Below, piece after piece: positions 8,432 through 18,106 of a stretch of DNA of 64,000 bases; the first letter of the stretch is position 1; the number at the start of each line of letters is the position of its first letter. Below the pieces are notes generated by a model that saw only the letters and a program-made list of their open reading frames with translations, did no database searches and was not told where the DNA came from. The DNA comes from SIG307 sp045596385 (GTDB lineage: Bacteria; Bacillota; Clostridia; Lachnospirales; Lachnospiraceae), in assembly GCA_045596385.1 (NCBI GenBank), contig JAZOCC010000014.1, forward strand, positions 42,461 through 106,460, given 5' to 3'. Both the position numbers and the translations under genes were made by a program.

Positions 8432-9434
8432 ACCGGATTCTTTCCGGGAAACCGATCTTTTTCTGTACCTTACGAAGGGTTTTGTTTGCCACGTAGTTGG
8501 CACGCTCGCCGTTGTTCTTGATAATGCTGTCGATGTATGCCTTATCCTTGGAAAGCTCCGCAACGCGGTCCTGTAAAGGCTTTAATACATCTACCACGGA
8601 TTCGCCTACGGCTAACTTAAAGTCTCCGTAGCCCTTGCCTGCGAATTCTTTTTCCACGTCTTCCACAGACTTGCCGGTGGTAGCACGGTAAATGTCGATT
8701 AAGTTGCTGATGCCCGGCTTTTCTGTTGCATAACGGATTTCGTTATCGGAGTCGGTGACCGCACGCTTAAACTTGCGGATAATGGTATCCGGGTCGTCCA
8801 TAAGGTAAATGCTTGCGTTTAAGTTCTCGTCGGACTTGGACATCTTCTTGGTCGGGTCCTGCAGGCTCATAATCTTTGCACCTACCTTACCGAGATATGC
8901 CTCCGGAATTTTAAATACATCGCCGTAGATGCCGTTGAAGCGCTGTGCGATGTCACGGGTCAGCTCAAGGTGCTGCATCTGGTCAATACCAACCGGAACC
9001 ACATCTGCCTGGAACAAAAGAATGTCCGCAGCCATGAGTACCGGGTAAGTGAAGAGGCCTGCGTTAATGTTATCCGCGTGCTTTGCGGACTTATCCTTAA
9101 ACTGGGTCATACGCTGTAATTCACCCATGTAAGTATAACAATTCAAAATCCAAGCCAGTTCCGCATGACCGGAAACGTGGGACTGATAATAAATACAGTT
9201 CTTTTCCGGGTCAAGACCTGCCGCAATATAAAGGGTCAAAAGGGCGCGGGCACGCTGGCGGAGTTCCGCCGGATTCTGACGAACTGTAATGGAGTGTTCG
9301 TCTACCACACAGTAGTAGCACTCGTAATCTTCGTTTAAAGAAACCCAGTTCTTTAACGCACCGAGATAATTTCCGAGGGTTAGGTTGCCGGTTGCCTGCA
9401 TTCCGCTGAATAAAATTTTCTTTTCGTCTGCCAT
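8430..9434 (-). CDS. trpS: Tryptophanyl-tRNA synthetase
   Basis: 334 residues, normal for class I TrpRS. The HIGH-type signature is in the TLGN form (ATGNLTLGNY, residues 14-23), which is also the pattern of the E. coli enzyme. KMSKS is at 197-201. The conserved block QMQHLELTRDIAQRFN is present. The enzyme charges tRNA-Trp. The leader is short and carries no T-box (no AGGGTGGNACCGCG-type antiterminator sequence), so tRNA-sensing control as in Bacillus trpS is not evident. Promoter at 9495-9523. Confidence 0.97.
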   Translation of the reverse strand: MADEKKILFSGMQATGNLTLGNYLGALKNWVSLNEDYECYYCVVDEHSITVRQNPAELRQRARALLTLYIAAGLDPEKNCIYYQSHVSGHAELAWILNCYTYMGELQRMTQFKDKSAKHADNINAGLFTYPVLMAADILLFQADVVPVGIDQMQHLELTRDIAQRFNGIYGDVFKIPEAYLGKVGAKIMSLQDPTKKMSKSDENLNASIYLMDDPDTIIRKFKRAVTDSDNEIRYATEKPGISNLIDIYRATTGKSVEDVEKEFAGKGYGDFKLAVGESVVDVLKPLQDRVAELSKDKAYIDSIIKNNGERANYVANKTLRKVQKKIGFPERIR

Positions 9435-9494
9435 AATTACTCCTTCTCCGCCTTCGTCGGGTCCGCCGTCGGGCGGATGTTTTATCCGCAGATT

Positions 9495-9523
9495 ATCATA
9501 TCATATTGCGGGGAAATTCGCAA
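9495..9523 (-). promoter_or_regulatory. trpS promoter
   Basis: Minus strand TTGCGA (9523-9518), 17-bp spacer, TATGAT (9500-9495); about 60 bp before the start codon. Confidence 0.65.
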
Positions 9524-9588
9524 GGGGTAGGCGAGTTATCGTGAGGAAATAAATGGTATTTTAATGTATGATTTGTCATGGAGCCGTG

Positions 9589-9617
9589 TTGCAAATGCTC
9601 CTACAGAGTATTATAAT
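9589..9617 (+). promoter_or_regulatory. Promoter for the leucine-rich lipoprotein
   Basis: TTGCAA (9589-9594), 17-bp spacer, perfect TATAAT (9612-9617); 62 bp before the start. Confidence 0.75.
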
Positions 9618-9679
9618 AAGGTCAGAAGGATGGCGGAGTATGTCCGGTGGCAGACTGGTAAGAAAAGAGGAGGAGAGGA

Positions 9680-10972
9680 ATGAAACAGAAAAAGTTCAAG
9701 CAGTCGGTGTTTCTTTTCGGAGCAGTATTGTATGTCTGCGGATTGGTGGGATGCGGGAAGAGGCCGGAAAACGATACAGTGTCTACACAAACAGCGGTGC
9801 CAACGCAAGTGGAAGACGAGGTGACGAGTACGATTGTACCCGATTTGACAAGAGTACCTATGCCGGAAGCAATAATATCACCGGCGCCGGCCATGCCAGT
9901 TGCACCGGAACCGGTGACATTTCCTGTAGAGATTAACGAAATGTCATTTCCGGAACCGTTGTTGCGAAGGAAAGCGCTGGCGGCAGATGCGGACGGTGAT
10001 ACCGTGTTAAGCGAAGAGGAGGCAAAAACCGTGACGAAGCTGCATCTGAAAAAGTTAGCGGATGCGGATGCAAAAGACGCGATGGAAGATGAGCCGTTGC
10101 CGGAATATTCGGTTACGGATTTTGTATTTGATTTAGAGGGAATTCAGTACTTTACGGAGCTTTCCGAACTGACGGTGAATTTGCTTGGTGGTGAAGCTTT
10201 TGTTGAGGGTGGGAACGTAGAAGAGATTCTTGTTGAGACAAAGAATTTTAGCCGGCTGTATGAATGCACGAAGTTAAAAAAGTTGTTTTTGTATGAAGTA
10301 GACATACCGGCATTGGATATTTCCGGATGGTCAGACTTAAAGCGCCTGGAAGTAAATTGCATGCATCATTTAAAGAGCATAAGTGTAGGAAATCATGAAA
10401 CGTTGTCTGCACTTTGGATTTCCGAGTGTCATGCATTGGAAACAATAGATTTGTCGGAACTGGAAAGAATAAAAACGGTAGATATTGTTCGAAATGACAG
10501 TCTGAAGAAGGTAACGTTCGGAGAAGCAAACGGGAAGCTGGAAACTATCCAGTTAAACGGTTTGAGGAGCTTAAATGAAGTTGATGTTTCCCGGTTGCAA
10601 CATCTGAAAACGTTGAATCTTACGGATGTAGCTCTTGCAGGTCTTGACGTAAGTAAAAATACGGAATTGGGACAACTTTGTGCCGAAAGATTGCATTTGG
10701 ATACGTTGGATTTAAGGAACAATCCGAAAATCAGTTACCTGATTAACGACAGAGATTCCTTCCGGACAATTTTGCTTCCGGAGGAGAATTGTATTGATAT
10801 GATACGTTGGACGAATTCTGCGGTGACGGAGTTCCCGATAGAGAATTTAAACCCGGAGACGTTGACCGGAATCGATATTCAGGGAACGGCCATAAAGAAG
10901 CTGGATGTAAGCGGGTATCCGAATCTGGAGTATTTGTATTATGATGAAGACGTGACGGAGATTGTAAGATAG
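9680..10972 (+). CDS. Lipoprotein with EF-hand-like segment and leucine-rich repeats
   Basis: 430 residues. Signal peptide with a lipobox ending LVGC (Cys about residue 25), so it is predicted to be anchored on the outer face of the membrane. After a Thr/Pro-rich spacer there is a calcium-loop-like stretch DADGDTVLSEEEA (about residues 109-121), followed by about ten irregular leucine-rich repeats of 20-23 residues (for example LTELSELTVNLL-, LKRLEVNCM-, LKTLNLTDVAL-like units) to the C-terminus. This resembles internalin-like and dockerin-adjacent surface proteins of gut Clostridia. A role in binding a peptide, glycan or host protein is possible but not shown. It is monocistronic between its promoter and a terminator. 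Confidence 0.8.
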   Translation: MKQKKFKQSVFLFGAVLYVCGLVGCGKRPENDTVSTQTAVPTQVEDEVTSTIVPDLTRVPMPEAIISPAPAMPVAPEPVTFPVEINEMSFPEPLLRRKALAADADGDTVLSEEEAKTVTKLHLKKLADADAKDAMEDEPLPEYSVTDFVFDLEGIQYFTELSELTVNLLGGEAFVEGGNVEEILVETKNFSRLYECTKLKKLFLYEVDIPALDISGWSDLKRLEVNCMHHLKSISVGNHETLSALWISECHALETIDLSELERIKTVDIVRNDSLKKVTFGEANGKLETIQLNGLRSLNEVDVSRLQHLKTLNLTDVALAGLDVSKNTELGQLCAERLHLDTLDLRNNPKISYLINDRDSFRTILLPEENCIDMIRWTNSAVTEFPIENLNPETLTGIDIQGTAIKKLDVSGYPNLEYLYYDEDVTEIVR

Positions 10973-11013
10973 AAATAACAGGCTGACTTATTTTACCTTT
11001 CCAAACGCAAGAA

Positions 11014-11050
11014 CGGGCTGCGCATCTGTGCACAGCCCGCTTTCTTTTTA
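11014..11050. terminator. Terminator after the leucine-rich lipoprotein
   Basis: CGGGCTG / CAGCCCG stem, extended inside by three more pairs around a TCTG loop, followed by CTTTCTTTTT on the plus strand. On the minus strand it lies directly behind the tRNA and may also end that transcript. Confidence 0.85.
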
Positions 11051-11051
11051 A

Positions 11052-11122
11052 AGCAGATGACGGGAATCGAACCCGCCTCCTCAGCTTGGGAAGCTGATAT
11101 TCTACCGATGAACTACATCTGC
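11052..11122 (-). tRNA. tRNA-Gly (anticodon CCC)
   Basis: 71 nt without encoded CCA. Acceptor stem GCAGATG / CATCTGC, D arm, anticodon stem TCAGC / GCTGA around loop TTCCCAA (anticodon CCC, reading GGG), and a T arm GCGGG / CCCGT with TTCGATT loop. It is isolated rather than in a tRNA cluster. Confidence 0.95.
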
Positions 11123-11255
11123 CTGACAGAATAATCTTACCACCGGAGACTTTTCTTGTCAATAAGCCAAACGGATTATCGTTCCCATTTTGTCGACAGG
11201 ATGGGAGTTGATTTGAAAAAATGGAGAAAACCGTGTCGAAATAGCGGTTTTTCTA

Positions 11256-11283
11256 TTGAATTTAGCGTAGATATATGTATAAT
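11256..11283 (+). promoter_or_regulatory. Promoter of the pot operon
   Basis: TTGAAT (11256-11261), 16-bp spacer, TATAAT (11278-11283), with a second overlapping TATAAT at 11283-11288. Confidence 0.6.
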
Positions 11284-11343
11284 ATAATATGTTACGGTAT
11301 TGTGCTAAACTGTGGACGATGCCAATGTTTGAAGGAGGGCAAC

Positions 11344-12921
11344 ATGGAACGGAAAAAGGTAATTGAGTTTCGTAATATTGCAAAGAGCTTTGATAAGCAG
11401 ATTACGCTAAAGGGTATCAATCTGGATATCTATGAGAATGAGTTTGTAACGTTATTGGGACCGAGTGGATGCGGTAAGACCACATTGCTTCGTATTTTGG
11501 GAGGATTTTTGGAGGCAGATGAAGGTAGCGTTATTTTTAACGGCGAGGAAATCAGCCATAAGCCTCCGTACGAAAGAGAATTGAATACGGTGTTCCAGAA
11601 GTATGCCTTATTTCCGCATTTGAGCGTTTACGAAAATATTGCATTCGGTCTGAAGTTAAAGAAGATGAGTAAGGACGTTATCGACCAGAAGGTGATGAAG
11701 ATGTTAAAGCTCATCGGTCTGGAAGGCTTCGAAAATAAGAATACGACCCTGTTGTCCGGAGGTCAGCAGCAGCGGGTTGCCATTGCAAGAGCTTTGGTAA
11801 ACGAGCCGAAGGTGCTGCTTCTTGACGAGCCGCTTGCGGCTCTTGACTTAAAGCTTCGTAAGGAGATGCAGTACGAGTTAAAGCGTATCCAGCAGGAGGT
11901 CGGCATTACCTTTATTTTCGTTACCCATGACCAGGAAGAAGCCCTGACCATGTCCGATAAGATTGTGGTTATGAACGGCGGCGAGATTTTACAGGTAGGT
12001 ACCCCGGAGGAGATTTATAACGAGCCTGCGAACCGTTTTGTAGCAAACTTTATCGGTGAAAGCAACATTTTACCGGGCGTGATGTTGGATGATTACAAGG
12101 TTCGTTTTGATGATAAGACCTTTGACTGTGTAGACTTCGGCTTTAAGAAGAATGAAGAAGTAGAAGTGGTAATCCGCCCGGAGGATATCGACATCGTGGC
12201 AGTGGACAAGGGTAAGATGACCGGTGAGGTATTAAGTGTTCTGTTTAAGGGCGTGCATTATGAGATTATCGTAGAAACTGTGCCGGGTACCAGTGTAACG
12301 GTGAACATGCAGGTTATCCGGAACAACGAGGTGACCGGTGCCGGCGGAAAAGAAAAAATCAATGCCAGCGATTTCTATGTGGACTTAGAGGATGTGGAAA
12401 AGCTGGATGATAAGGAAATCATTGCCCGTTCCAATGCTATGGCGTGGAATCCGGAAAATGACGAATATATTTCCATTGCAAATCTTGAGTATGATATTAA
12501 GCCGGAGCTTGGCAGCTATCCGGTGGTATTCTCCACCGCAAACGGGACTGCGGTAGAGCGTAAAGTATTTGTGGTAAATCAGCCGGTAATTAAGAACGAA
12601 AAGGCAAACGAAGCAATCATGGCGTTTAACTTCTCTGCTACCGTGGATGAAATCAAGGAGTCCCAGACGTTAGAAACGGATATTAAGACCTGGGCAAGTG
12701 CACAGGGCTGGAAGTTAAGCGATGAGAACCAGGCAATCGACATCAGTGTGGATTACGATTTTGATCCGGCGGATATTAAGGAAGGCGTCTATAAGATTAC
12801 CTTCTGGACCACCGGTCGTGAATTTAAGATACATACCACGGATTATTCGGAGGTAGGCCAGGAAGTCGGACTGACCTTCTTCCCTGAGGATATTCACGTT
12901 ATGTCAAGGATGGTATACTAA
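11344..12921 (+). CDS. potA: Spermidine/putrescine ABC transporter ATPase PotA with large insertion in its TOBE domain
   Basis: 525 residues against about 350-370 for usual PotA. Start ATG 11344 follows GGAGGG. The ATPase domain is complete: Walker A GPSGCGKTT (39-47), signature LSGGQQQR (137-144), Walker B LLLDEP (158-163), H-loop His195. The regulatory TOBE domain starts near 270 (VVIRPEDIDIV) and its last strands (EVGLTFFPEDIHVM, about 507-520) appear only after some 165 extra residues (about 330-495). That insert contains two similar units with a GxYxVxF/GxYxIxF core (LGSYPVVFST; EGVYKITFWT), which look like bacterial Ig-like beta sandwiches. Overlaps potB by one base (TAATG). Confidence 0.92.
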   Translation: MERKKVIEFRNIAKSFDKQITLKGINLDIYENEFVTLLGPSGCGKTTLLRILGGFLEADEGSVIFNGEEISHKPPYERELNTVFQKYALFPHLSVYENIAFGLKLKKMSKDVIDQKVMKMLKLIGLEGFENKNTTLLSGGQQQRVAIARALVNEPKVLLLDEPLAALDLKLRKEMQYELKRIQQEVGITFIFVTHDQEEALTMSDKIVVMNGGEILQVGTPEEIYNEPANRFVANFIGESNILPGVMLDDYKVRFDDKTFDCVDFGFKKNEEVEVVIRPEDIDIVAVDKGKMTGEVLSVLFKGVHYEIIVETVPGTSVTVNMQVIRNNEVTGAGGKEKINASDFYVDLEDVEKLDDKEIIARSNAMAWNPENDEYISIANLEYDIKPELGSYPVVFSTANGTAVERKVFVVNQPVIKNEKANEAIMAFNFSATVDEIKESQTLETDIKTWASAQGWKLSDENQAIDISVDYDFDPADIKEGVYKITFWTTGREFKIHTTDYSEVGQEVGLTFFPEDIHVMSRMVY

Positions 12922-13760
12922 TGAAGAAGTTTGCACAGTTAGCGATTCCTTATATTGCATGGGCGGTTATGATGCTGATTTTTCCGGTACTTTTGATGTT
13001 CCTTTATTCCTTTACGGAACACGGAAACAGCATTATTTCCTTCTCCTTCACGCTGGAGCATTACATTAAGTTCTTCTCCGACTCGGACTTTTTGCTGATT
13101 CTTTGGCGTTCCTTCGGAATTGCGGTAAAGACAACGATTATATGTTTGATTCTGGGCTATCCGATTGCGTATTTTATTTCCCGCAGCAAGGAGAATATCC
13201 AGAACATTCTGGTACTCTGTATTACGGTACCGACCTGGATTAACATGCTGGTAAGAACCTATGCTTGGATCGGTTTGCTCAGTGACGGCGGTTTGTTCCA
13301 GCAGATTTTAGGCTTTTTCGGTTTTGACGAGGTCAGTCTTTTATATACGGAGGGCTCCGTACTGTTAGGCATGGTATACAACTTCCTGCCGTTTATGATT
13401 TTACAGATTAATACGTCCTTGTGTAAGATGGACCAGTCGCTCCTCAACGCAAGTGCGGATCTTGGTGCAAGACCGCGGGAGACCTTCTTAAAGGTAACCC
13501 TTCCGTTGTCTCTTCCGGGTGTGATTAACGGTATTACGCTGGTATTCCTGCCGGCAATCAGTGCGTTCTTTATTCCGAAGCTTCTTGGTGGCGGACAGTA
13601 CTTCTTAATCGGTAACTTAATCGAGAACCAGTTCATTACCGTAGGTGAATGGAACTTCGGTAGTGCCATTTCCATGATTATGGCAGCGGTTATGATGCTG
13701 CTCATGATGTTGGTAAAAAAGGTAGAAGTACATAACAACGGCGGAAAGGAGGACGAATAA
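12921..13760 (+). CDS. potB: Spermidine/putrescine ABC transporter permease PotB
   Basis: 279 residues, six predicted membrane segments, with the EAA-type cytoplasmic loop ASADLGARPRETFLKVTLPLSLPG (from about residue 174) that docks onto the ATPase. The start overlaps the potA stop (TAATG), so translation is coupled. It forms the membrane channel with the PotC half of the next gene. Confidence 0.95.
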   Translation: MKKFAQLAIPYIAWAVMMLIFPVLLMFLYSFTEHGNSIISFSFTLEHYIKFFSDSDFLLILWRSFGIAVKTTIICLILGYPIAYFISRSKENIQNILVLCITVPTWINMLVRTYAWIGLLSDGGLFQQILGFFGFDEVSLLYTEGSVLLGMVYNFLPFMILQINTSLCKMDQSLLNASADLGARPRETFLKVTLPLSLPGVINGITLVFLPAISAFFIPKLLGGGQYFLIGNLIENQFITVGEWNFGSAISMIMAAVMMLLMMLVKKVEVHNNGGKEDE

Positions 13761-13763
13761 TCT

Positions 13764-15668
13764 ATGAAAAAGGAAAAACGTACCTTTGGAAAAGTATTAA
13801 TCGGCCTGACCATTGCATTTTTTTATTTGCCGATTGTTTACATGATTATTTTCTCCTTCAATGAGGGAAAGTCCCTGACCAGCTTTTCCGGCTTTTCCTT
13901 ACGCTGGTACCAGCATATGCTGGAATCCAGGGATATGATGAGTGCGCTGTATACTACTTTTAGTGTGGCACTTTTGGCAACCTTGATTTCCACGATTGTG
14001 GGTACGATTGCGGCTATCGGTCTCAGTAAGTCCAAAAAGATTGTCCGGGATGTCATGGAACAGGTAAACAACTTCCCGATTATGAATCCGGATATTGTTA
14101 CCGCCATCGGTTTTATGTTGTTGTTTATTACATTCAAAATCGAACGCGGCTATGTAACCATGCTTTTGGCACACATTGCCTTTTGTATTCCGTATGTGAT
14201 GCTTTCCGTGATGCCGAAGGTCCGCTCTCTGGACCCGAATCTGGCGGATGCGGCCATGGATCTGGGTGCAACTCCGTGGGTGGCGCTGACAAAGGTAATC
14301 GTGCCGCAGATTACACCGGGTATTTTCTCCGGTGCCCTCATTGCCTTTACCATGTCGGTAGATGACTTTATCATTTCTTACTTTGTTACCGGCGGCGGTG
14401 TAAAGAACTTAAGTATTATGGTGTATACCATGAGTAAGCGTGTCAATCCGAGTATCAATGCGGTGTCGACTTTGGTGGTACTCATCATTACGGTGGCACT
14501 CGTAATTATTAATGTTGTGCCGGCTATTCTTGCAAAGCGTCCGAAGAAGGCGGAGATGGGCAAGAAGAAAGCGGCGATTCTGGTGCCGGTGGGCATTGCT
14601 GTAACAGCTGCGGTAGTTCTTTTGGCGGTATTCGGCGGGAAGCGTGAAGGCTCCGGTTTGCCGTATGCGGGACAGACCCTTTATATTTACTTGCCGGGTG
14701 AATACATGGGCGAAGAGATTATTCCGACCTTTGAAGAACAGACCGGTGCAACGGTTATCGTGGAGAACTTCGATTCCAATGAGCAGATGTACATTAAGGT
14801 TACCAACGGCGAGTCCTATGATATTATTATTCCGAGTGACTATATGATTCAACGTCTCTTGGAGGAGGGCTATCTTCAGAAGCTTGACAAGTCCATACTT
14901 ACCTGTTGGGATGAGTTGAATCCGGAGGTAATGGGACAACCGTTTGACCCGGAGGATGAATACTGTGTATCCTATTTCTGGGGTACCGTAGGTATTGTAT
15001 ACGATAAGACGGTGGTGGATGAGGCTGATTTGGAAGAGCAGGGCTTCGGTATTTTCTTAAACGAAAAATATAAGGGAGATATTTACCTGTATGATTCCGA
15101 GCGAGACTCCTTCATGATGGCCTTAAAGGATCTGGGCTATTCCATGAATACGGAAAGCGAAGCGGAGCTTAACGAAGCTTATGACTGGCTGGTACAGTGC
15201 GTAACCACCATGGAGCCGGAGATTGTGACGGATGAAATCATCGATAACATGGCTCAGGGCAGAAAAGCTCTCGGCCTTTGTTATTCCGGTGATGCTACTT
15301 ATATTATGAGTGAAAATGAGAACATGGGCTTCTATATGCCGGAAGAAGGCACCAACCGCTGGTATGATTCCATGGTCATTCCGAAGAATGCGGAGAGCAT
15401 CGAACTGGCCCATGAGTTCATGAACTATATCAGCAGTTATGATGCGGCATACGATAACTCCGACTGGGTAGGGTATACTTCCCCGAATGTGGCGGTTGTG
15501 GAAGCATTGTCCTCCGAGGAGGAAGAGGGAAGCTACGCAGGCATCAATGCCTATATTCCGAGAACCGACCACCCGAATGATGAGGTATTTGTATTTAACG
15601 ATGAGACAAAGAAGATCATCGGTAATCTTTGGAGTAAAGTAAAAATAGCGGCAAGTAATGCAAATTAA
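13764..15668 (+). CDS. potCD: PotC permease fused to PotD polyamine-binding protein
   Basis: 634 residues. Residues 1 to about 255 are the PotC permease, with an EAA loop (AAMDLGATPWVALTKVIVPQITPG). A Lys-rich link and a further membrane segment (about 265-292) lead to an extracellular PotD-type binding domain (about 305-634; TLYIYLPGEYMGEEIIPTFE at its start, YDIIIPSDYMI in the middle). The tethered receptor is a known Firmicutes arrangement and replaces a free lipoprotein. The gene follows potB by three bases and ends at a strong terminator. Import of spermidine or putrescine is inferred from the family. Confidence 0.95.
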   Translation: MKKEKRTFGKVLIGLTIAFFYLPIVYMIIFSFNEGKSLTSFSGFSLRWYQHMLESRDMMSALYTTFSVALLATLISTIVGTIAAIGLSKSKKIVRDVMEQVNNFPIMNPDIVTAIGFMLLFITFKIERGYVTMLLAHIAFCIPYVMLSVMPKVRSLDPNLADAAMDLGATPWVALTKVIVPQITPGIFSGALIAFTMSVDDFIISYFVTGGGVKNLSIMVYTMSKRVNPSINAVSTLVVLIITVALVIINVVPAILAKRPKKAEMGKKKAAILVPVGIAVTAAVVLLAVFGGKREGSGLPYAGQTLYIYLPGEYMGEEIIPTFEEQTGATVIVENFDSNEQMYIKVTNGESYDIIIPSDYMIQRLLEEGYLQKLDKSILTCWDELNPEVMGQPFDPEDEYCVSYFWGTVGIVYDKTVVDEADLEEQGFGIFLNEKYKGDIYLYDSERDSFMMALKDLGYSMNTESEAELNEAYDWLVQCVTTMEPEIVTDEIIDNMAQGRKALGLCYSGDATYIMSENENMGFYMPEEGTNRWYDSMVIPKNAESIELAHEFMNYISSYDAAYDNSDWVGYTSPNVAVVEALSSEEEEGSYAGINAYIPRTDHPNDEVFVFNDETKKIIGNLWSKVKIAASNAN

Positions 15669-15672
15669 AGAT

Positions 15673-15700
15673 AAGGCTGCACGGACTGTGCAGCCTTTTT
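15673..15700 (+). terminator. Terminator of the pot operon
   Basis: Ten-base-pair stem AAGGCTGCAC / GTGCAGCCTT with loop GGACT, then TTT. It also lies behind the convergent kinase gene. Confidence 0.85.
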
Positions 15701-15727
15701 GTATGAGAATAACGGAGCGAACGGCGT

Positions 15728-18091
15728 CTACTTGGCCAACGGTATCGTCAGCTTGGACTTGAACAAATCTCCGTCGATTTCTACGTAGAAGTTGCCGCCT
15801 TGCAGTTCTGCCAGGCTCTCTGCAATGGAAAGACCGAGGCCGCTGCCTTCGCCGGAACGGTCGTCATTTCCGCGGGAGAAACGGGTCAACAGTTCCTCCG
15901 GTGTTTTGGTAAGCACCGAGGCGGAGGTGTTCTTTACGGTAAGCAGTGCAAGCCCGGTTTCTTCCGGCAAATCCAGGGAAACAAATACTCTGGTGCCGGA
16001 AAGGGCATATTTACATACGTTGGACAACATATTTTCGATAATGCGGTGGGTGCAGGCTCCGTCTGCAAGGACGTTAACAGGTGTTTCCGGAAGTTCCATA
16101 CAAAGGGTCAGATTCTGCTCGGTGAGCCTCTCTTCGAAGTCTCCCACTGCCTGTCGTAACAGTTCTACCGCATTGAAGCGAATCGGCTCCAGTTGCATAG
16201 TGCCGGAGGCTGCCTTGGAGGCTTCTACCAAATCATCAATCAGGGCTTTTAAACGCCAGGATTTCTGGGAAAGTACTTCGGCATATCCTGCAACCGCACC
16301 CTCTTGCGGTAATTCGTTTTTTATCAATTCAATGTAGTTAATAATGGAAGTGAGCGGTGTTTTGATGTCGTGGGACACATTGGTAATGAGTTCCGTTTTC
16401 ATACGCTCACTCTTTGTTTGCTCCTCTACGGCAGAGTGCAATCCATCACAAATCTGATTGATGTTTTCAGATAGGTTTTTATTGGAAGGAAGCATGGACT
16501 TTGTCGGAATCCGGATGGAAAGGTTGCCCTCGGACATCTGTGCGGTACTTTCGGAAATGCGGGCACGGTCCAACATGTTTCTGAGACAGACAACCGTACA
16601 GAACAAGGCACCCAGAATCAAAAGCACAAGAGCCGGCACCATCAGTTCCAGAAGAAACAGTACAATCGCTGTAGCAAACCATAGAATTCCGCCGCCCAGG
16701 TATAGAATTGTCTTTCCGAAGGACGGAAGAAAGTGGTAAAATTCCTTTAAGTTTACATCGATGTATCGAAACAGCTTTCCCAACGGTAACAGAACAAAGC
16801 GTCCCAGTAGGGAACTGCGAAGGAACGTCTTTGCCTTGATTCTGCGAATCAGGCTGAAGTATAAGATGCCGGAAACAAATAGGAAAAAAATCAGGCATCC
16901 GTGGAAAAACGGAATCCACTGACTGTACTTTGGATAATCGGTCAAAAACTGGGTCACGGAGGTTTCCCAATAGCGGTTGGATACAATGTGCCAGAGAAGG
17001 AACGGTATCGCAAACCAAACCAGTAGCATTGCGATAATCACTTCTGCAAAAATACGGTCGTAAAAGTGCAGGTGAATCCCTTCTTCGGTACTTTTTCTAC
17101 CGGACAACAGGTTGCTTATAACAAATAAAAAGAGAGAAAACAAAGTATAATAGACGGTGGTTTGAAGACCATTGGTAAAGTCATACTTTGCCGAGGTAAT
17201 GTTTTCTGATAGAGCGGTAAAATCATCTTTTACAAGGTTGTCTGCGACAAACGCATATAACAGATAAGTACCGTTCGGGTGCTCCGGAGTTATAATTTCA
17301 ACCTGCATTTCGCCTTCTTCTATCGTGATTTCATTGTGAGAACGCGGATTTGAGGTGACCGGAGGTGTAGGTTCCGAATTGGAAATTGATTCCAGATGAT
17401 TCATGTCACTTGTATGGGAGGAATCATCCGAAATGTGATAGTTGTAGTCGTAATGAAGGTCCTCGGCCATTTCTGCGAGAGGGCGGCTTAAAAAATCCAT
17501 GGACCAAAGGAGTGTGGAGCGGTTTAAAACGTGGTTGTTTCCACCACCGGTCATGGTACGATTATTTTCGGTGTTTAAAATCAGGTAAATATTTTCATTA
17601 ATGATTCCGGAGGTAAGAAATGCCTCCAGACTTCCGCTTTTTTCAACGGCATAACGTTCAAAATCCGCAGAAGCATAGACCTTCCCGGTTTTTGTGTTTT
17701 CCACGTAATATTGGTAGTTGGTTGGCTCCTCGTTGAGCTTTGCGTGATAGTAATAGAAGGCGGTTTCGTTTGGTTCATATACATTAAAGAGGGAGGTTTC
17801 TAAATCGTCATCGGTAACTTCCCCGTTTAAAAGGAGAGCCAGTTCCGAATCCACATCCGTAGAGCTTAATTCATATCCGTCTTCGCGATAGCGTACATAA
17901 ACGGCGGTACGTTCCACGTATTTGGAAAAAAGCTCGGAGTATTGTCTGGTTTCGTAAACAGAATCGGTGCTTCCGTAAAGAACAGGTGCCCGTAAGGTCA
18001 AAAAACCGTAATGGAACGCTACGCAACAACAGAAGATAAGCGTAAAAGCCAGTATGGTTTTTGTAATCCCCGAATAGATGATACGTTTCAT
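15728..18091 (-). CDS. Membrane sensor histidine kinase
   Basis: 787 residues, start after GGGAGGAA. One membrane segment near residues 13-35, an extracellular region of about 270 residues, then five hydrophobic segments (about 310-330, 347-369, 395-417, 463-482, 485-503), a HAMP-like stretch (about 505-560), a HisKA domain with phospho-acceptor His574 in NVSHDIKTPL, and a HATPase domain with the N box NMLSNVCKYA and G box GSGLGLS. The multi-pass middle is unusual for a simple two-TM kinase. The ligand is unknown. It lies 15 bp after its response regulator gene. Confidence 0.92.
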   Translation of the reverse strand: MKRIIYSGITKTILAFTLIFCCCVAFHYGFLTLRAPVLYGSTDSVYETRQYSELFSKYVERTAVYVRYREDGYELSSTDVDSELALLLNGEVTDDDLETSLFNVYEPNETAFYYYHAKLNEEPTNYQYYVENTKTGKVYASADFERYAVEKSGSLEAFLTSGIINENIYLILNTENNRTMTGGGNNHVLNRSTLLWSMDFLSRPLAEMAEDLHYDYNYHISDDSSHTSDMNHLESISNSEPTPPVTSNPRSHNEITIEEGEMQVEIITPEHPNGTYLLYAFVADNLVKDDFTALSENITSAKYDFTNGLQTTVYYTLFSLFLFVISNLLSGRKSTEEGIHLHFYDRIFAEVIIAMLLVWFAIPFLLWHIVSNRYWETSVTQFLTDYPKYSQWIPFFHGCLIFFLFVSGILYFSLIRRIKAKTFLRSSLLGRFVLLPLGKLFRYIDVNLKEFYHFLPSFGKTILYLGGGILWFATAIVLFLLELMVPALVLLILGALFCTVVCLRNMLDRARISESTAQMSEGNLSIRIPTKSMLPSNKNLSENINQICDGLHSAVEEQTKSERMKTELITNVSHDIKTPLTSIINYIELIKNELPQEGAVAGYAEVLSQKSWRLKALIDDLVEASKAASGTMQLEPIRFNAVELLRQAVGDFEERLTEQNLTLCMELPETPVNVLADGACTHRIIENMLSNVCKYALSGTRVFVSLDLPEETGLALLTVKNTSASVLTKTPEELLTRFSRGNDDRSGEGSGLGLSIAESLAELQGGNFYVEIDGDLFKSKLTIPLAK

Positions 18092-18106
18092 AAATGTTCC
18101 TCCCTA

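Noticed and set aside
9435..9560. Possible T-box leader for trpS
   Set aside because: No AGGGTGG-type antiterminator sequence and no specifier stem; the leader is only about 50-60 nt.
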